From Cranoglanis bouderius (taxonomy: Eukaryota; Chordata; Actinopteri; Siluriformes; Cranoglanididae): a stretch of DNA of 64,000 nucleotides. Of this stretch, positions 1 to 12,295 are shown in pieces (positions within the stretch are counted from its first letter, which is position 1; every line of letters begins with the position of its first letter). Where the stretch lies: NCBI GenBank assembly GCA_023630585.1, contig CM042555.1, positions 11,908,501 to 11,972,500 on the forward strand, in the 5' to 3' direction. The notes beneath the pieces were generated by a model that saw nothing but the letters and a program-made list of their open reading frames with translations, ran no database searches and had not been told where the DNA came from. Position numbers and translations under genes: made by a program.

Positions 1-30
1 GAGAGAGAGAGAGAGAGAGAGAGAGAGAAC
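1..30. repeat. (GA)n, cut by window start
   Basis: Uninterrupted GA dinucleotides from the first base. Confidence 0.95.
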
Positions 31-338
31 AAAACAGAGGGATGTGCTGCTATATAAGGACTGTAAATAAATCTGCTGGGTCATCTAATGTGTGTGAGAC
101 AGAATGAGAGTACAGTTTCCCTCTTTACCTCTATTTGAAGGAAAATAGAAAGTAGTTACACAACCAGCATTATGTTGCATGAGTTTGGATCATGTGAACC
201 AGAGGGCCAACACCACCCCAAATATAACCGCATGTCAGAAAAGTGTTTTATTCCTGTTTTTTAATTTTTTTTAAATTTATTAAAAACAACACAATGTATG
301 CAGTGTTTAACTAGTTTAACTAGCCTCAGAAGACTAAC

Positions 339-1397
339 TACAGTTGAGGTCATAAGTTTACATACGGCTTGCAGAATCTGCAAAATGTTAATAATTAAGA
401 AAAAAAAAAAGATAATAAAAATTGCATTTTGTTTTTTTATTTAGTTCTGCCCTGAATAAGCTGTTTCACATAACAGATGTTTACATATAGTCCACATGAC
501 ACAATAATAACTGAATTTACACAAATGAACCAGTTCAAAAGTTTACATACTCTTGATTCTTAATACTATGTGTTGTTACCTGGATGATCAACGACTGTTT
601 TACATGTAAACTTTTGAACAGGATGATTGGTGTAAATTGTTATTGTTTTGTCTTCTGGGAAACATGTAAATATCTTCTGTAGCGTCTGAAGGGCGGCACT
701 AAATGGAAAAAAAAAAGAAAATAACAAAAATAACAACAATCAAAAGTTTTGCCTTCATGTTGCCTTCTTGAGCATCAGTGAATGTTTGAACCTTTTGTAA
801 TAGTTGCGTACGAGTCCCTCAGTTGTCCTCAGTGTGAAAGAATCTCAAAATCATATAGCCGCTGTTGGAAAGGGGTCAAATATGCAGAACATGCTGGAAA
901 AGCAAAGAACCTTCGCTGGAGGACCTGGAGGATTTTTCGGAAAAACAGTGGGCAGTTTAACTGCTCAGGACAAACAAGGGACTCATGAACAACCATCACA
1001 AAACATAAAACCAGTCACTGATCATCGAGGTAACAACACACACTATTAAGAATCAAGAGTATGTAAACTTTTGAACTGGTTCATTTGTGTAAATTCAGTT
1101 ATTATTGTGTCTTGTGGACTATACGTAAACATCTGTTATGTGAAACAGCTTATTCATATATCATATCATGTAATAGCTTATATACAGTAATATTATATAG
1201 TAAGAGAATATTATATAGTAATAGCATATTACTATATAATAATATTATATTATTATTATTATATATAGTAATAGCTAATAATATCTTATTAATAAAAAAA
1301 CAAAATGTAATTTTATTATCCCTCTTATTTTTTTTTTTAATTATTAACATTTTGCAGATTCCACAAGGCATATATAAACTTCTAAACCTCAACTGCA
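339..1397. mobile_element. Non-autonomous Tc1/mariner-type element with long inverted repeats
   Basis: Ends read TACAGTTGAGGTCATAAGTT at the left and the complement (ending CCTCAACTG, 1387-1395) at the right. The arms match over about 250 bases, including GAACCAGTTCAAAAGTTTAC near 528-547 and its complement near 1065-1084. The right arm is interrupted by an AT-rich expansion (about 1157-1345). The middle (about 780-1020) has no transposase motif, so it is a deletion derivative of unknown source. Confidence 0.75.
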
Positions 1398-1404
1398 GTT
1401 TAGA

Positions 1405-1520
<116 letters not shown>

Positions 1521-2617
1521 ACACTTGCTGACACATTTTACCTGAATATAAGGGGAAACTTGAACATTTCATTATGTGCCAAACTATTGATTTGAGCAGC
1601 AGTTACATTGGTAGCAAGATTTTCTACATCCTTATTTTGGTTTTAATCCCGAAACCGGCCACGGGCCCCGACAACGGCAGATTCTTCTTCTAAATGTAGG
1701 CAACAACGCAAGGAGCCTATAATCTGTAAACAGCCAAACAACAGTTACCATAAATAAAACTCAGCAGTATTTTACACACAAACGTGCTGTCTTTAAAGAT
1801 CACAGGGACACTTAAGCAGCTACGGTTTTGAACCAGAGAGCGCTTGAGACCCATTTTCATCATCTGCAGTGTGGAGAAAAAGCAGCCAGGTCCTTAATGC
1901 TGTCCTTACTATTGTATAAAACACAAAATGGTCCACAGTAGTGTCACCAGTGTCTCCGAATTCAGTGTATTTAGGCGGTATAACTGTATTCAATGAGACG
2001 CTGGAAGAAATCTGTAAACATGCTGACACTTCCAGATCGTTCGTATTGCATTGTGTTTGAGAAAACTACACGGGCAGAGGTTAATCAGCTGTAATTACAC
2101 CATGTTGCCTTCTAGCACCAATGCAAAACCATCAACTGTAAATCAGGCATCACGTACAGCTAGCATGTGATTAAAACAGAGCAGCTGTGGCTCTCTCAAA
2201 TCCCCAGGACAAACAAAATGAAGACAAAGAACTGCCTAGACAGTCATTAATATGGCTTTTTAATAGGATGTTAAGGATATTTTTGCACAGCTGCTGGACT
2301 GGTTTGTGGCGCAGCACCTACTTAATTGGTCACGTTTGTTTTCTTTGTTTTCTTCTCAAATAAAAGATTCACGTTTGAAGTCTCAAAAGGACATTTTGGA
2401 TGACATTATAGCCCAACTCGCAGAGCTATTGTGGAGGCCACAAATAGACGTCTTCCTAAAAGCCAACCCACACAGCGGCAGTGTCCTGAAGTGCACCAGT
2501 CACTCTGACACAGTGACAGAAGTGCATCATGGGAGACTGAAGTGCATCATGGGAGACTGAGACTCTGTAAATAATCACTGAGTATTTCTCAGCGTAAGGG
2601 CGGTGCGGCGTACTCAC

Positions 2618-2768
2618 CTGCCATGAGCGTGGAACTCCAGATGGAGGAACTTGTCCTCGTGAGACAGAGCTCTTTTAGCTCTCTGGTGTTTGCTGTGAAG
2701 GACGTTTGTGTCATAGGATAAACCCTCGTAGTGCCGAATGTACTTGTTCAGGCGATTCTCATACTGAC
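2618..2768 (-). CDS. adam10: adam10 coding exon 2 (start of prodomain)
   Basis: This is a 151-base internal exon, minus strand: two bases of Gly18, 49 codons, then two bases of an Arg codon. The residues include QYENRLNKYIRHYEG, LSYDTNVLHSKHQRAKRA and LSHEDKFLHLEFHAHG, which closely match the N-terminal prodomain of vertebrate ADAM10. The prodomain keeps the protease latent and assists folding in the secretory pathway. The basic motif RAKR (about residues 47-50) resembles the upstream convertase site known in ADAM10 prodomains. The acceptor AG is at 2770-2769 and is preceded by a (CT)n microsatellite that serves as the polypyrimidine tract. The donor (GTGAGT) starts at 2617. The metalloprotease, disintegrin, cysteine-rich, transmembrane and cytoplasmic parts lie to the left of the window. 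The reading frame is intact. Confidence 0.95.
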
Positions 2769-2769
2769 C

Positions 2770-2770
<1 letters not shown>

Positions 2771-2807
<37 letters not shown>

Positions 2808-3778
2808 AGGAGGGGGAAGAGAAAAGAAGGGAAGAAAAGCACAGGAAGAGAGGAGAGATGAAAAAGAGGAAAGAGGACAGAGGATGATATAAGAACGGAG
2901 AACAAAAGTAAGGATGGAAATAACACATGAAAGAAGAAAGGAGGAAAAGGTGTGAAGGAAGGGGAAAATGCAAAGAAAAGCAAGAAGAAAAAGGGAGCAC
3001 AGGGAGAGAGAGGGAAAATGAGAAAATGACAGGGCAGATGTAAGAAGGTAGAACAAAAGTAAGAGTGGACATAACAGAAGGGAAGGAAGAAAGGATGGAA
3101 GGAAGGAAGCAAGGAAAGGGAGAAAGGAAAGAAGGAGGAAAAGAAGAAAGGAAGAAAGGAAGGAAGGAAGGAGAGAAGAAGGAAGGAAAGGGAGAAAGGA
3201 AAGAAGGAGGAAAAGAAGAAAGGAAGAAAGGAAGGAAGGAAGGACAGAAGAAGGAAGGAAAGGGAGAAAGGAAAGAAGGATGAAAGGAAGAAAAGAAGGA
3301 AGGAAAGAATGGAAAGAAAAGCAAAAAGTAAAAGGCAGCATAAGAAGAGAAAACAAGAATGAGGAAAGGAAAAAAAGGATGGAGTATGAGGTAAAGAGTT
3401 AGAATAAAGGAAGGTAAGGATGGAAGCAACAGAAGGAAAGAAAAAGGGAAGCAAGGAACAAAAGAAGGATGGAAGGACAAGGAAACAAGGGATGAGCAAG
3501 CACAAAGAAATGAAAGGGATGACAGTAGGAAAGAAAAGATTGAAAGAAAATGGCAGGAGAGACAAAGGAAGGAAAAAGTAGAGAGAACAAAGGTGAAGAA
3601 ATAAGAGAAGAAGGAATGGAAGAAGAAGGAAAAGAGGAAAGCAAAGGAGAAGCAAAGAGGGATAAGGAGAGAAGGAATGAGGAAGTAGAAACAGGAAAGG
3701 AAAAAGGAGGAAAGGACAGCAAAGCAAAGGCAGAGTGAGAAGGAAGGAAAGAAAAGGAGGAAGGGAAAGAAAACATAA
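2771..3778. repeat. 1-kb purine-rich tract upstream of adam10 exon 2
   Basis: Almost only A and G on the plus strand (pyrimidines on the coding strand). It starts with (GA)n at 2771-2803 next to the exon acceptor and contains a unit of about 74 bases repeated about twice (roughly 3113-3283), made of GGAA/GAAG blocks. The long Ser/Phe/Leu-rich ORFs across it are artefacts. Confidence 0.95.
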
Positions 3779-4419
3779 CATTAGGGTTACACTAAAGCAG
3801 AGAGTTTTGCGCATCATGTGTAACAGGGTCATGATGAAGAGCTCACACAGCATTTATCTCACATTTATGATGGAGCTGCGGTCAGTAACTCAAGCATCAC
3901 TTTCATGAAATGAAAACGCACTGATGCTGGACTCGGGTGCTTTTAATAAGCGTGTGGGACAGAAATAAAGCGCAGACCATTCGATCTGCTGCTGCGCTGC
4001 ACGCAGATGTGGTTACAGAGCCTATTGTTCACAGCGTGTCTTCTTTTGTTGGATTACATCCTTCCTCAGTCTGGAAATAAGCACCTTCCTGCTACAGTAT
4101 GGCTGTGTGCTAATAATAACCTGCCCTGAGAAAAACATTGTCCCCTCACAAAATAACACACTTCCCCTCACCTCTGCTTGAGAAGCATCAGGGAGTAAAA
4201 TGTCACAGCCCTGCGAGGCCGGGTTAATCTCACACACAGTTCACTTCTCAACTGACACTCTTGATCAAACACAAACGCAATACGCTAAATCATTGCAACA
4301 TGCGTGTGATGAGGATGTGCCCGAGACAGTGTGAGACGTCGTGAGAGGGAGCGCATTTCCTGTTTTGAGCTGAGTGCTGACTCTTGAGGCTTTAGCCACT
4401 TCCAAACACTGCAACTCCT

Positions 4420-4423
<4 letters not shown>

Positions 4424-4497
<74 letters not shown>
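4424..4497. repeat. (CA)n microsatellite
   Basis: About 37 uninterrupted CA units. Confidence 0.95.
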
Positions 4498-4499
<2 letters not shown>

Positions 4500-4589
4500 A
4501 ATGAGAAATAAATTTGCCAGCGATTAAAACTGTTTAATTTATTCAAAAATGACATCATACTTTTTATCCATTTATAGTTACATTTGATG

Positions 4590-5010
4590 TGGAACATTCA
4601 TGAAACAAGTTTGTTTCTGTGATCATTTACATTACAAAAAAACTATCAAATGTTGTTCTTTCACTTTCTCTTGAAGTTAGTAAGATTTTTAACAATGCAG
4701 CTTGTTACCTAGAAACTGCAAAGCACAAAGCCTTCATGGCAGAAAACTTAGAGGAAAAGCACTGACACTGGAGACTCCTTCCAGAAAATGCAAAATAAAC
4801 AAGTCCTCAGAAAACTTCACTATATCTATTATATTATTATACATTTTTCTTCGTTAAATTACATGGGTTTGTTTTTTTTTTTTCATCTGTATTTCTATCA
4901 CTAGTCCATCATACAAGTACCTGTGAATTAGCTGTTACTATAGAAACGATACCACAGTAGAACGTGTGCATTTATGCTGCTTTCAACTAGAAGTTATTAC
5001 CTGTCATTTC
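4590..5010 (+). repeat. Interspersed repeat family Y, copy 1
   Basis: It contains the core CTGACACTGGAGACTCCTTC (4762-4781), which is found identically near 26489 and 44871. Flanking phrases such as ACCTAGAAACTGCAAAG and TGTTACTATAGAAACGATA also recur. Boundaries and superfamily are not determined. Confidence 0.5.
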
Positions 5011-5270
5011 CAAACGCCGACTATGAATTAATAAATCCTGTATGGACTGCTATACAAGTATTTGCATTTGCTTGATCACCATACAGACATATTCGCTTGT
5101 TCAACCTAAATCCCTGACTATACAGTTTGCTGATTCGAGGAGGAAAACATAAATCACTCATCACAGCAAAAACTTAACCCGGAGGCATCCACGTTGTTTT
5201 TAAGCTTCAGTTTTCAACTTGTAAAGTAAATCGAATGCAGCATTGATATAAACTGGTGATAGCAAATCAA

Positions 5271-5599
5271 GGGAGGCAGGGTGGCTTAGTGGTTAGCATG
5301 TTTGCCTCGCACCTTCAGGGTTGGGGGTTTGAATCGTCTTCTGTGTGCGGAGTTTGCATGTTCTCCCTGTGCTTTGGGGGTTTCCTCCGGGTACTCCGGT
5401 TTCCTCCCCCAGTCCAAAGACATGCGTTGTAGGCTGATTGGAATCTCTAAATTGTCCATAATGTGTATTCGATCGTGCCCTGTGATGGGTTGGCACCCCG
5501 TCCAGGGTGTCTCCCACCTTGTGCCCCAAGACCCCTGGGATTGGCGCCAGGCCCCCTGCGACCCTGTGTAGGATAATCGGTATACAAAATGGATGGATG
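5271..5599 (+). repeat. tRNA-derived SINE with 13-base target-site duplication
   Basis: The head has an A-box-like TGGCTTAGTGGTTAG and a B-box-like GGTTTGAATCG, followed by a body typical of widespread fish SINEs and a (GGAT)n tail. The 13-base sequence GATAGCAAATCAA occurs at 5258-5270 and again at 5600-5612, a clean target-site duplication, which shows that the insertion was by retroposition. Confidence 0.85.
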
Positions 5600-6319
5600 G
5601 ATAGCAAATCAAAATGATAGGCAATGAATCCAAATTGGGTTTGAATGAAAACAGTGGATCAATACAAAAAAATGTGTTTGAATTTCTTGAAATCTTATAA
5701 GAAGGCGATCTTTAAGAAGAATCTTTTACAGGCCACAACCTGACCTTCCCCTGTTCTGATTCATGCTTGTCTCGTTTAGAAAACAAATTTAGTGTCAATT
5801 CCTGTGTTTTTCTTTTCTTCCCTCACGAGGTGAGGAAGAGAGGCAGGGAAAGGAAATGAGGGACCAAGCGTAATCAAAGAAATGAGAAGCGCCCCATGAT
5901 TCCGTTTTAGTGTTGTTCTTAGAAATGAGCTGAAACCGTTAGCGTCTGGTACGGCTGCTGTTGAGTCCATCTGCAGGCTTATTTAATATGCCAAATTTAA
6001 TGTGTAAGCACTCAGAAAGACAAATACAGAAAGATGAAAACAAACTTGGATAAGAAAGAACTCTGATACCAAATGGTAATAAATTAATAACGGTTCATTT
6101 TTTGCAATGTATATATTTTTTCACATTGCCATAAAAGCCCAGCTCTAATACCCCACTTAACACCTTATATAAACTTGTGTGTCCAGTGTGTACGCTTTGA
6201 TTAGCTCAGGCTGTGCACAAATAACAGGAGGGTGTGTCACATCTTGACAGAGTACTTGAGAGAGTTTCAGCTCAGCAGCAGCCTCATTAGCTCTGGATAA
6301 TCTGCGAGAGTTTGTGTTT

Positions 6320-6342
6320 TAAAAAAAAAAAAAAAAAAAAAA
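6320..6342. repeat. Poly-A run
   Basis: 23 A in a row, no clear retrogene upstream. Confidence 0.9.
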
Positions 6343-6689
6343 CAACAGTTGCAAAAGGAGCAGGAATAGGCATGTACCAAAATAGCGTTTTAATATCTGG
6401 ATAATTCTATTACACACTGTGATGGAGATTTCTAGAAATGTTGTTTCTTGTTAAAGGAATATTTTTGGTATTCAACTAAAATTTGGTTCAAAACTCCTGG
6501 CAACCTAACATGACTGAATGGCGATAAGAGTTCCCTTTTAATTCTTAACCATGAGTTCATAGTTGGAAATAAGACATCAATGTGAAGTTATGTTTTGTTA
6601 CGTAGTGGGACTTCATGAAACATGTGTTCCTGTCTTGACTAGCGCCACGAAGTCTGAACAGATGATACATCTGTTTTGAAGCGGAGAAT

Positions 6690-6932
6690 CAGTCCGTACA
6701 GGACGTTTTTTTGTGATTGTTGCGGCCAAAAATGCTTAATTTTGCTTTACATTTCTTGCCACCACCCCCCCCACCGAGATTTGCGATGCGTTTTGCAATG
6801 ACGCGTCTTGGCCCAAATCTGTGGATAATCTGTGGTCATTTTAAAAAACTGCACGCTCCTCTGAATTGCGGTGTTTGCTTGATGTTGCACTAATTTCTGC
6901 GATCGCAAAATCACAAAATCCTGGAGGGACTG
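6690..6932 (+). mobile_element. Repeat family X, copy 1 (short)
   Basis: The left end is CAGTCCGTACAGGA and the right end is ATCCTGGAGGGACTG. GAGAAT directly flanks both sides (6684-6689 and 6933-6938). Compared with the other copies it lacks part of the interior. The family is seen four times in adam10 intron 1. I do not recognise its superfamily with certainty; hAT-like is possible. Confidence 0.65.
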
Positions 6933-8054
6933 GAGAATATAAACACACACTTCTCCGTCCAATCGTATTTCAAACAAGCCATGTTGGCATCTCAGTAGTC
7001 AGACCAAACAGGGAAAATAAAATAAACAAACAAAAGTTTATGAAAACTCTTTCCACTCTCGATGATCTGCTTTCAGTTGAATAATGAACATAAATACACG
7101 TGATGGCCGAACCAAAGCACCTGCTATAGAAGATGTGATGGCTCATGCTTTGAAAACTGAGGCTGCTGAACTACAGCCAGTTCTTATCACGTTTATTGGC
7201 TCTGCTAAGCTACACAATTTTTAAGTGCTCCTTTTGATCTGTGGAAATACTTTTCAGTTGGCCCACACTGTCCAGACCGTTGACGAAGGACACAGCTGTC
7301 CTTATACTCCCTTCTGAATGGGACACTCTATATCTCTAGAGCTAAAAATGTCACCCAGGCAGCCTACTTCCAAATGGATCATACTGTTACAGTAGAGATG
7401 GTGTATTGTATTTTCTGAAAACACAAAAGTCTGTGTCACATACATCAAATGTATTATAATTAATTATTGACATCTTTCTAATCAGAATGTAAATTTGATG
7501 TTGCACAGAAATAGAAATGCCAGAGGAACAGATGGTGCTTCAGCCAACAGGAAGAGACACAATCTCTTCACAATGGCACCGATGTGACACGGTGCGGCAA
7601 AGCAGCTGGAAGTCATTCATTTTCAACGGTTTACAGTGAAGCAACAATTGGAAACACAAGATGATGTGATTCTTTTCTAGTTGCACCTCCTGAAGCAGAC
7701 GCTGCTACGCATCATGCTGCTACACACTGTCACGCAACACACCGTGCTGCTACACCATGTGGTTTGATGTACTAAAGTAGGACAACACCACTGTTTTCAC
7801 CACAAATAACCAGCAGCAAAAAAACATTGTTTTCATTTCATGCTGACACTAGCAGTCGTTGATGCACTGCATTTTGTACATAATGCTGGAACACATTTAA
7901 AAGTCAACAAGCCCCCGAAAAGTGGTCGCCCTGTTCGGGAGATTGGGAGTTCAAATCACTATAATGCCAAAGCCACAATAATGCCACCCATGACTGGCAG
8001 TCTAGACAGGTCCTGCGTCCCAATGTGCAAACTATCCGTCCTAAATACATTCAC

Positions 8055-8230
8055 ATTTATGGCATTTGGCAGGCGCCCTTATCCGGAGCAACTTACATTT
8101 ATCTCATTTATACATCTGAGCAGTTGAGGGTTAAGGGCCTTGCTCAAGGGCCCAACAGTGACAGCTTGGCGATGCTTGGGTTTGAACTCATGACCTTCCG
8201 ATCGGTAGACCAACGTCTTAACCAGTATGT
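8055..8230 (-). repeat. tRNA-derived SINE fragment (second family)
   Basis: On the minus strand it starts with a tRNA-like head (GGTTAAGACGTTGG, with a B-box-like GAGTTCAAACCC), then the phrase TGTTGGGCCCTTGAGCAAGG, and ends with the widespread fish tail (GGATAAGGGCGCCTGCCAAA). Related copies occur at 30690-30992 and 16300-16600. Confidence 0.65.
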
Positions 8231-8379
8231 TGAAGAACAGTGACAGTTTTCTTTTCTGGGCAACAACGTTCTCTTCCATTACATGACGTGTTAGAACGTC
8301 CCACTACTTGCATAAAATTTTACTACACACTCAAAAGTATGTATTTTTCTTCACAGAGGACATACTTATAGTACATAGT

Positions 8380-8640
8380 ATAAATAGGCAAACTGGGATG
8401 CAGGGTGGGAATCTAAACTGACCATGCTCACTGGGTAGGAGGGATGACATACTCTCTCCGCCCTGTCAATCACAGCAACTCTAGCCAATCGTGGGTGTCT
8501 GTGAGCTCATGTATGCATAAGAGGGTGGACAGCACTTTCCTCCGAGTGTGTTATGCTGCCCTGTTATGCAGCAGTTCCAAAAAAAAGATGTGGCGGATGG
8601 CTTCATGTGTCTGGCTTCATGGACGCACGTGATAACTTTT
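8380..8640 (+). repeat. Interspersed repeat, shared with 48180-48480
   Basis: The phrase around AGCCAATCGTGGGTGTCTGT, followed by GAGCTCATG and a G-rich stretch, recurs in reverse orientation at 48180-48480. This is probably a SINE-like repeat; boundaries are approximate. Confidence 0.45.
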
Positions 8641-9367
8641 CACCAGTTTGTACCTGTTGTCTAATAGGTAGAACTGGTTGGTGGGTGGGAATTGGCAAAA
8701 AAATCTGTAAATAAAATGGGTAAGACATAATTTTTTACAAGGAAAGAAAACATATGATTGTTTGCAGAAGTTCTGTAGCTATATAATATGTGTTGCCGTA
8801 TCGCACCAGTCAGGTGCAACCAGTGAAGTCACAGCAAACATACCATATGTAACAAGCGACAGCGACACCAACTAGTGATCTGAGTGACGCAAGGGGAAAA
8901 ATTGCAGTTAGTATAAATGAAGGGTAAAACCTCACCTGATCTTCAGACCAAAACATTTTTTTTTTTTTTTTTTGCCAACTGAGGAGATTATTTCTAAACA
9001 AACTCGCACTATTATATGCCAAGGTGCAGTCTGAAAATGTCCTTCTGCAACAGTCTCTTTATAATAAAAACTGCAAATATATACAACGTGGGGGGAAACA
9101 CATGGTAGCTGAATGACTTGGTGAACCAAATTGTCTGTCTAAGGCAGTGTTTCCCAAAAATTTGTTAGATATTATTTGTTAAATATAAAAAGATATTAAT
9201 ATATTTCACAAAAGGAAAATAGTTCCAATGCTTTAAGTAATGAGTTTCGGCTTTAAGTAATGGTTTCTCTTCGTGTTAGTCCAGGTAAAGTCTCAAGACG
9301 AACTTGAGACTTTTATGAGTCAGTCCATTTGAAGTGGTCCAAAAATTGTAAAGTTGGTTGATTGACA

Positions 9368-10003
9368 ATTTTTCCTAAATTGTTTTGAGTGATTACCTCT
9401 ATGTTTTGGCATTGCAAAACTACCCTTTTTAAAAAAATATATATTATTTTACTTGGTTAAACCACGACCACCATATTTGGGTCATGGCACACGACAAATT
9501 TTGGTTATACAGCTGTTTACGGAAACCTCAATATCTCAGCTCAGGATGGACCTAGCTCCGGGGAACAAAACTGATCTCTGGAGCACATTACATGGTACAT
9601 GTATAAACATGTTGCACATTCTTGTTCCTTAGACTTAGAACTTAAGTCCAAATGTAATACTCAAGATTGTTCACAGTTCCACTTTCAGGGTCAATTTATG
9701 ATGGGAAGGGTTTGAGTCTCTGTCTTAATTTTTTTTAGGGGGTAAAAAAATGTTTATATATGTACATGTACATTGTAATGTGCTCTAGAGATCAGTTTTG
9801 TTCCTGGGAGCTAGGCCCATCCTGACCTGAGGCATTGAGGTTTCTGTAAACAGCTGTATAACCAAAATTTGTTGTGTGTCATGACACAAAGATGGCTGTC
9901 GTAGTTAAACCAAGTAAAATGTATATATTTTTTTAAACCTGGTAGTTTTCCAATGACAATACATGGAGGTAATCACTCAAAACAATTAGGAAAATTAAAA
10001 ATG
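9368..10003. mobile_element. Fold-back element (two arms of about 245 bases)
   Basis: Left arm 9368-9612 and right arm about 9755-10003 are inverted copies at roughly 85-90 percent by eye. Shared phrases are TTTTGAGTGATTACCTC, TTTGGTTATACAGCTGTTTA and AACAAAACTGATCTCT, surrounding a loop of about 140 bases. No coding region or clear target duplication was seen. The family is not recognised. Confidence 0.7.
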
Positions 10004-10177
10004 ACCCTCATGTCGAAGGGGTTCAGCTAACAAAAAACTGAAAAAAAAAAAAGATGTGGTAAGAGGACAGAGAGAGGGAGATGGATGGTGGTTGCCGTGT
10101 GCTGAAGGCGCTGCTGTGGACTCTCCACCTGTGTGACAGTGATAAATGCCTCCACTCATCCATACGCACAGACAGAC

Positions 10178-10184
<7 letters not shown>

Positions 10185-10247
<63 letters not shown>
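10185..10247. repeat. (GA)n microsatellite
   Basis: About 30 GA units, preceded by short GACA repeats. Confidence 0.95.
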
Positions 10248-10249
<2 letters not shown>

Positions 10250-10940
10250 AATAAAGCCGAACAGGACACATAAACAGTGCATTCCTTTCATTTCAAACAC
10301 CTCTCACTCTCTAAGGACAGACAATCACTAGAGCACTGGAGTCAGATTTTTATCTGTTGTCGTGTTTTATCTGCGCTGGAAATGAGACTAAAGTGGTGTT
10401 TATTATTTTCTACACCATTTCTCTTCAGTCGGAGCTTAACCTCTGAGAAAATGAGGTTCGCAGTAATCTGAGTAAGATCGAAAATTTATGAAAGGTGATG
10501 ATTCGGACCATGCAGCCGACCTGAGACACTGGCTACGTATGACAACGTTTTAGGGCCACTGTTTGAAAAAATAAGAATACAAGGGTTCAATAATAAAGTC
10601 GTAATATTTCAGGAATAAAGTCATTATATGTCGTGAAAAATGTTATAGTATATTATATTATGGAACAAAAAACCTAAATATTTCAAGAATAAAGTAGTAA
10701 TAGTTTGAGAAAAGTCATAATACTATGACATAATTGTGCATTTCAGAGCAACAACAAAAAAAAAAGAAAGAAATATGTTATTTTACAATTAAAGAAATAC
10801 TTCATGTTCAGACGCATCAGCACCAGATTATTATTAGTATTAGAAGTTTGAAATGACGGTGCAAGAAATTGTGTTTATTTAGAAAAAAGAACCACATGAA
10901 CTTGGAGAAATCGCAGGCAGTGGACACCTTCAAGGTTATC

Positions 10941-11316
10941 CAGTCTGTACAGGATTTCACAGAGGTTTTTTTTTTTTTTGTTATTGTTGTGTCTAAAAAT
11001 GCTTGATTGCGCTGTTTTTTGTGGAAAACTACTTAAATTGACGAAAATGCAATTGCACAAAATAGTTTTCGCACGGTCTTTTGCAGTGATGTTTGTTGAG
11101 ACCTTTTAGCTGTACTCTTGTTGGACATACGTGAATGGAAGAGGGCTTTGACTGAATACGTGTAGTGATGACGTTACATGACGCGTCTTGGCCCAAGTCT
11201 GTGGAAAATGGGCGGTAATTCTGAAAAATTGCAAGCTCCTCCGAGCTCCAAGCGGAGTTTGCTTGACTTTGCCTTCATTTCAGTGATTGCAAAATGGCAA
11301 AATCCTGGAGGGACTG
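10941..11316 (+). mobile_element. Repeat family X, copy 2
   Basis: The left end is CAGTCTGTACAGGATTTCAC and the right end is AATCCTGGAGGGACTG. The interior includes GACGCGTCTTGGCCCAAGTC and TTTTAGCTGTACTC. The flanks GTTATC and ACTATC are only partly alike. Non-coding. Confidence 0.65.
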
Positions 11317-11860
11317 ACTATCGATGCTTACATCTGCGTCATAAAAGCTGGAACTCACACACTCCGTACAGCAATCGATTCCCCAATGCGTTATGGCATA
11401 TGGACTCATCATGAAGCTTAAGTTTATTGTACGAGTCCATATGACAACGCATCGTGGACTCCGAGCGCGCCGGACTTCCAATCCTTCTTGATCGAGAATT
11501 CTGATTATCATTCATCTACAACCCCAATATGAACAGCACGCACATGTAACCATCACGAGCTATGAAGGTGATCACTGCCTGCGATTTCATATAACTTCAC
11601 CAAATCCTCAACGTCCCTTCATTTTAAAACACGAACACGATATGTGACATTTTGTCATAGTGTTAGGACTTCATTCTCAAAATACTGAGACATTTTTCTC
11701 AAATATTCTCTTCATTCTCTGCCCTAAAACACCGTCGCAGGCTACGTCTCCATTCTTACAGTATACATTAATCTATACTTGACTATTGATATGGACCAAT
11801 CAGTAGCTCGGGACAATACTCAAGTAGTTCTATAATACTTTTAAATGGTCTATTATGGAA

Positions 11861-12295
11861 GTATTTTGCGGACAATTTTCAAAAGCAATTGCAAACTGTA
11901 TTATTTCCTAATTGTGGATGCATAAATTGTGACATAATGCAAATGAAAGTGCAAATCGTGTATTACCATTTGGATTTTCACGAACGTACAGTGTTTGCCA
12001 AATTTCAAATGGAAACACAAAATCCATTTGCGATTGCATTTCCCGTGTCTTACGAGTTATGATCCTGTCATATCAAAATGGCAATAGCAATTACCCTGTC
12101 TCTTATTTCATTTCCTCGTCGTCACGTACGGAGCCTGCCAAAATTCAAACGGAAAATCAAACCCCTTTGCATTTGCATTTCTGATGCCTTGCACAGAAAC
12201 CTGCCAATCAGTGTTAGGGGTGGGTGTATACTACACGGCGTGTTTGTATTACAAATACAGTTTGCGGTTGCTTTTGAAAATTGTCCGCAAAATAC
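11861..12295. mobile_element. Non-autonomous element with 45-base terminal inverted repeats
   Basis: GTATTTTGCGGACAATTTTC at 11861-11880 recurs inverted at 12276-12295, and the arms continue for about 45 bases. The interior has several copies of a degenerate phrase around TTTGCRATTGCATTT, so it is internally repetitive. No ORF of note and the superfamily is not assignable. Confidence 0.6.

Noticed and set aside
3065..3283. Lys/Glu/Gly-rich ORF resembling a charged low-complexity protein
   Set aside because: Product of the GGAA purine tract, with equivalent ORFs in neighbouring frames.
2614..3853. Long Ser/Phe/Leu-rich ORFs of 200-364 codons on the minus strand
   Set aside because: They are translations of the polypyrimidine tract. 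Only the last 50 codons of one of them are real, as adam10 exon 2.
5286..5633. Overlapping ORFs on both strands at about 5.3-5.6 kb
   Set aside because: Entirely inside a SINE with target-site duplications.
8055..8230. tRNA-like heads at 8.2, 16.6 and 30.9 kb as possible tRNA genes
   Set aside because: A and B boxes are degenerate, no full cloverleaf can be drawn, and SINE bodies follow.
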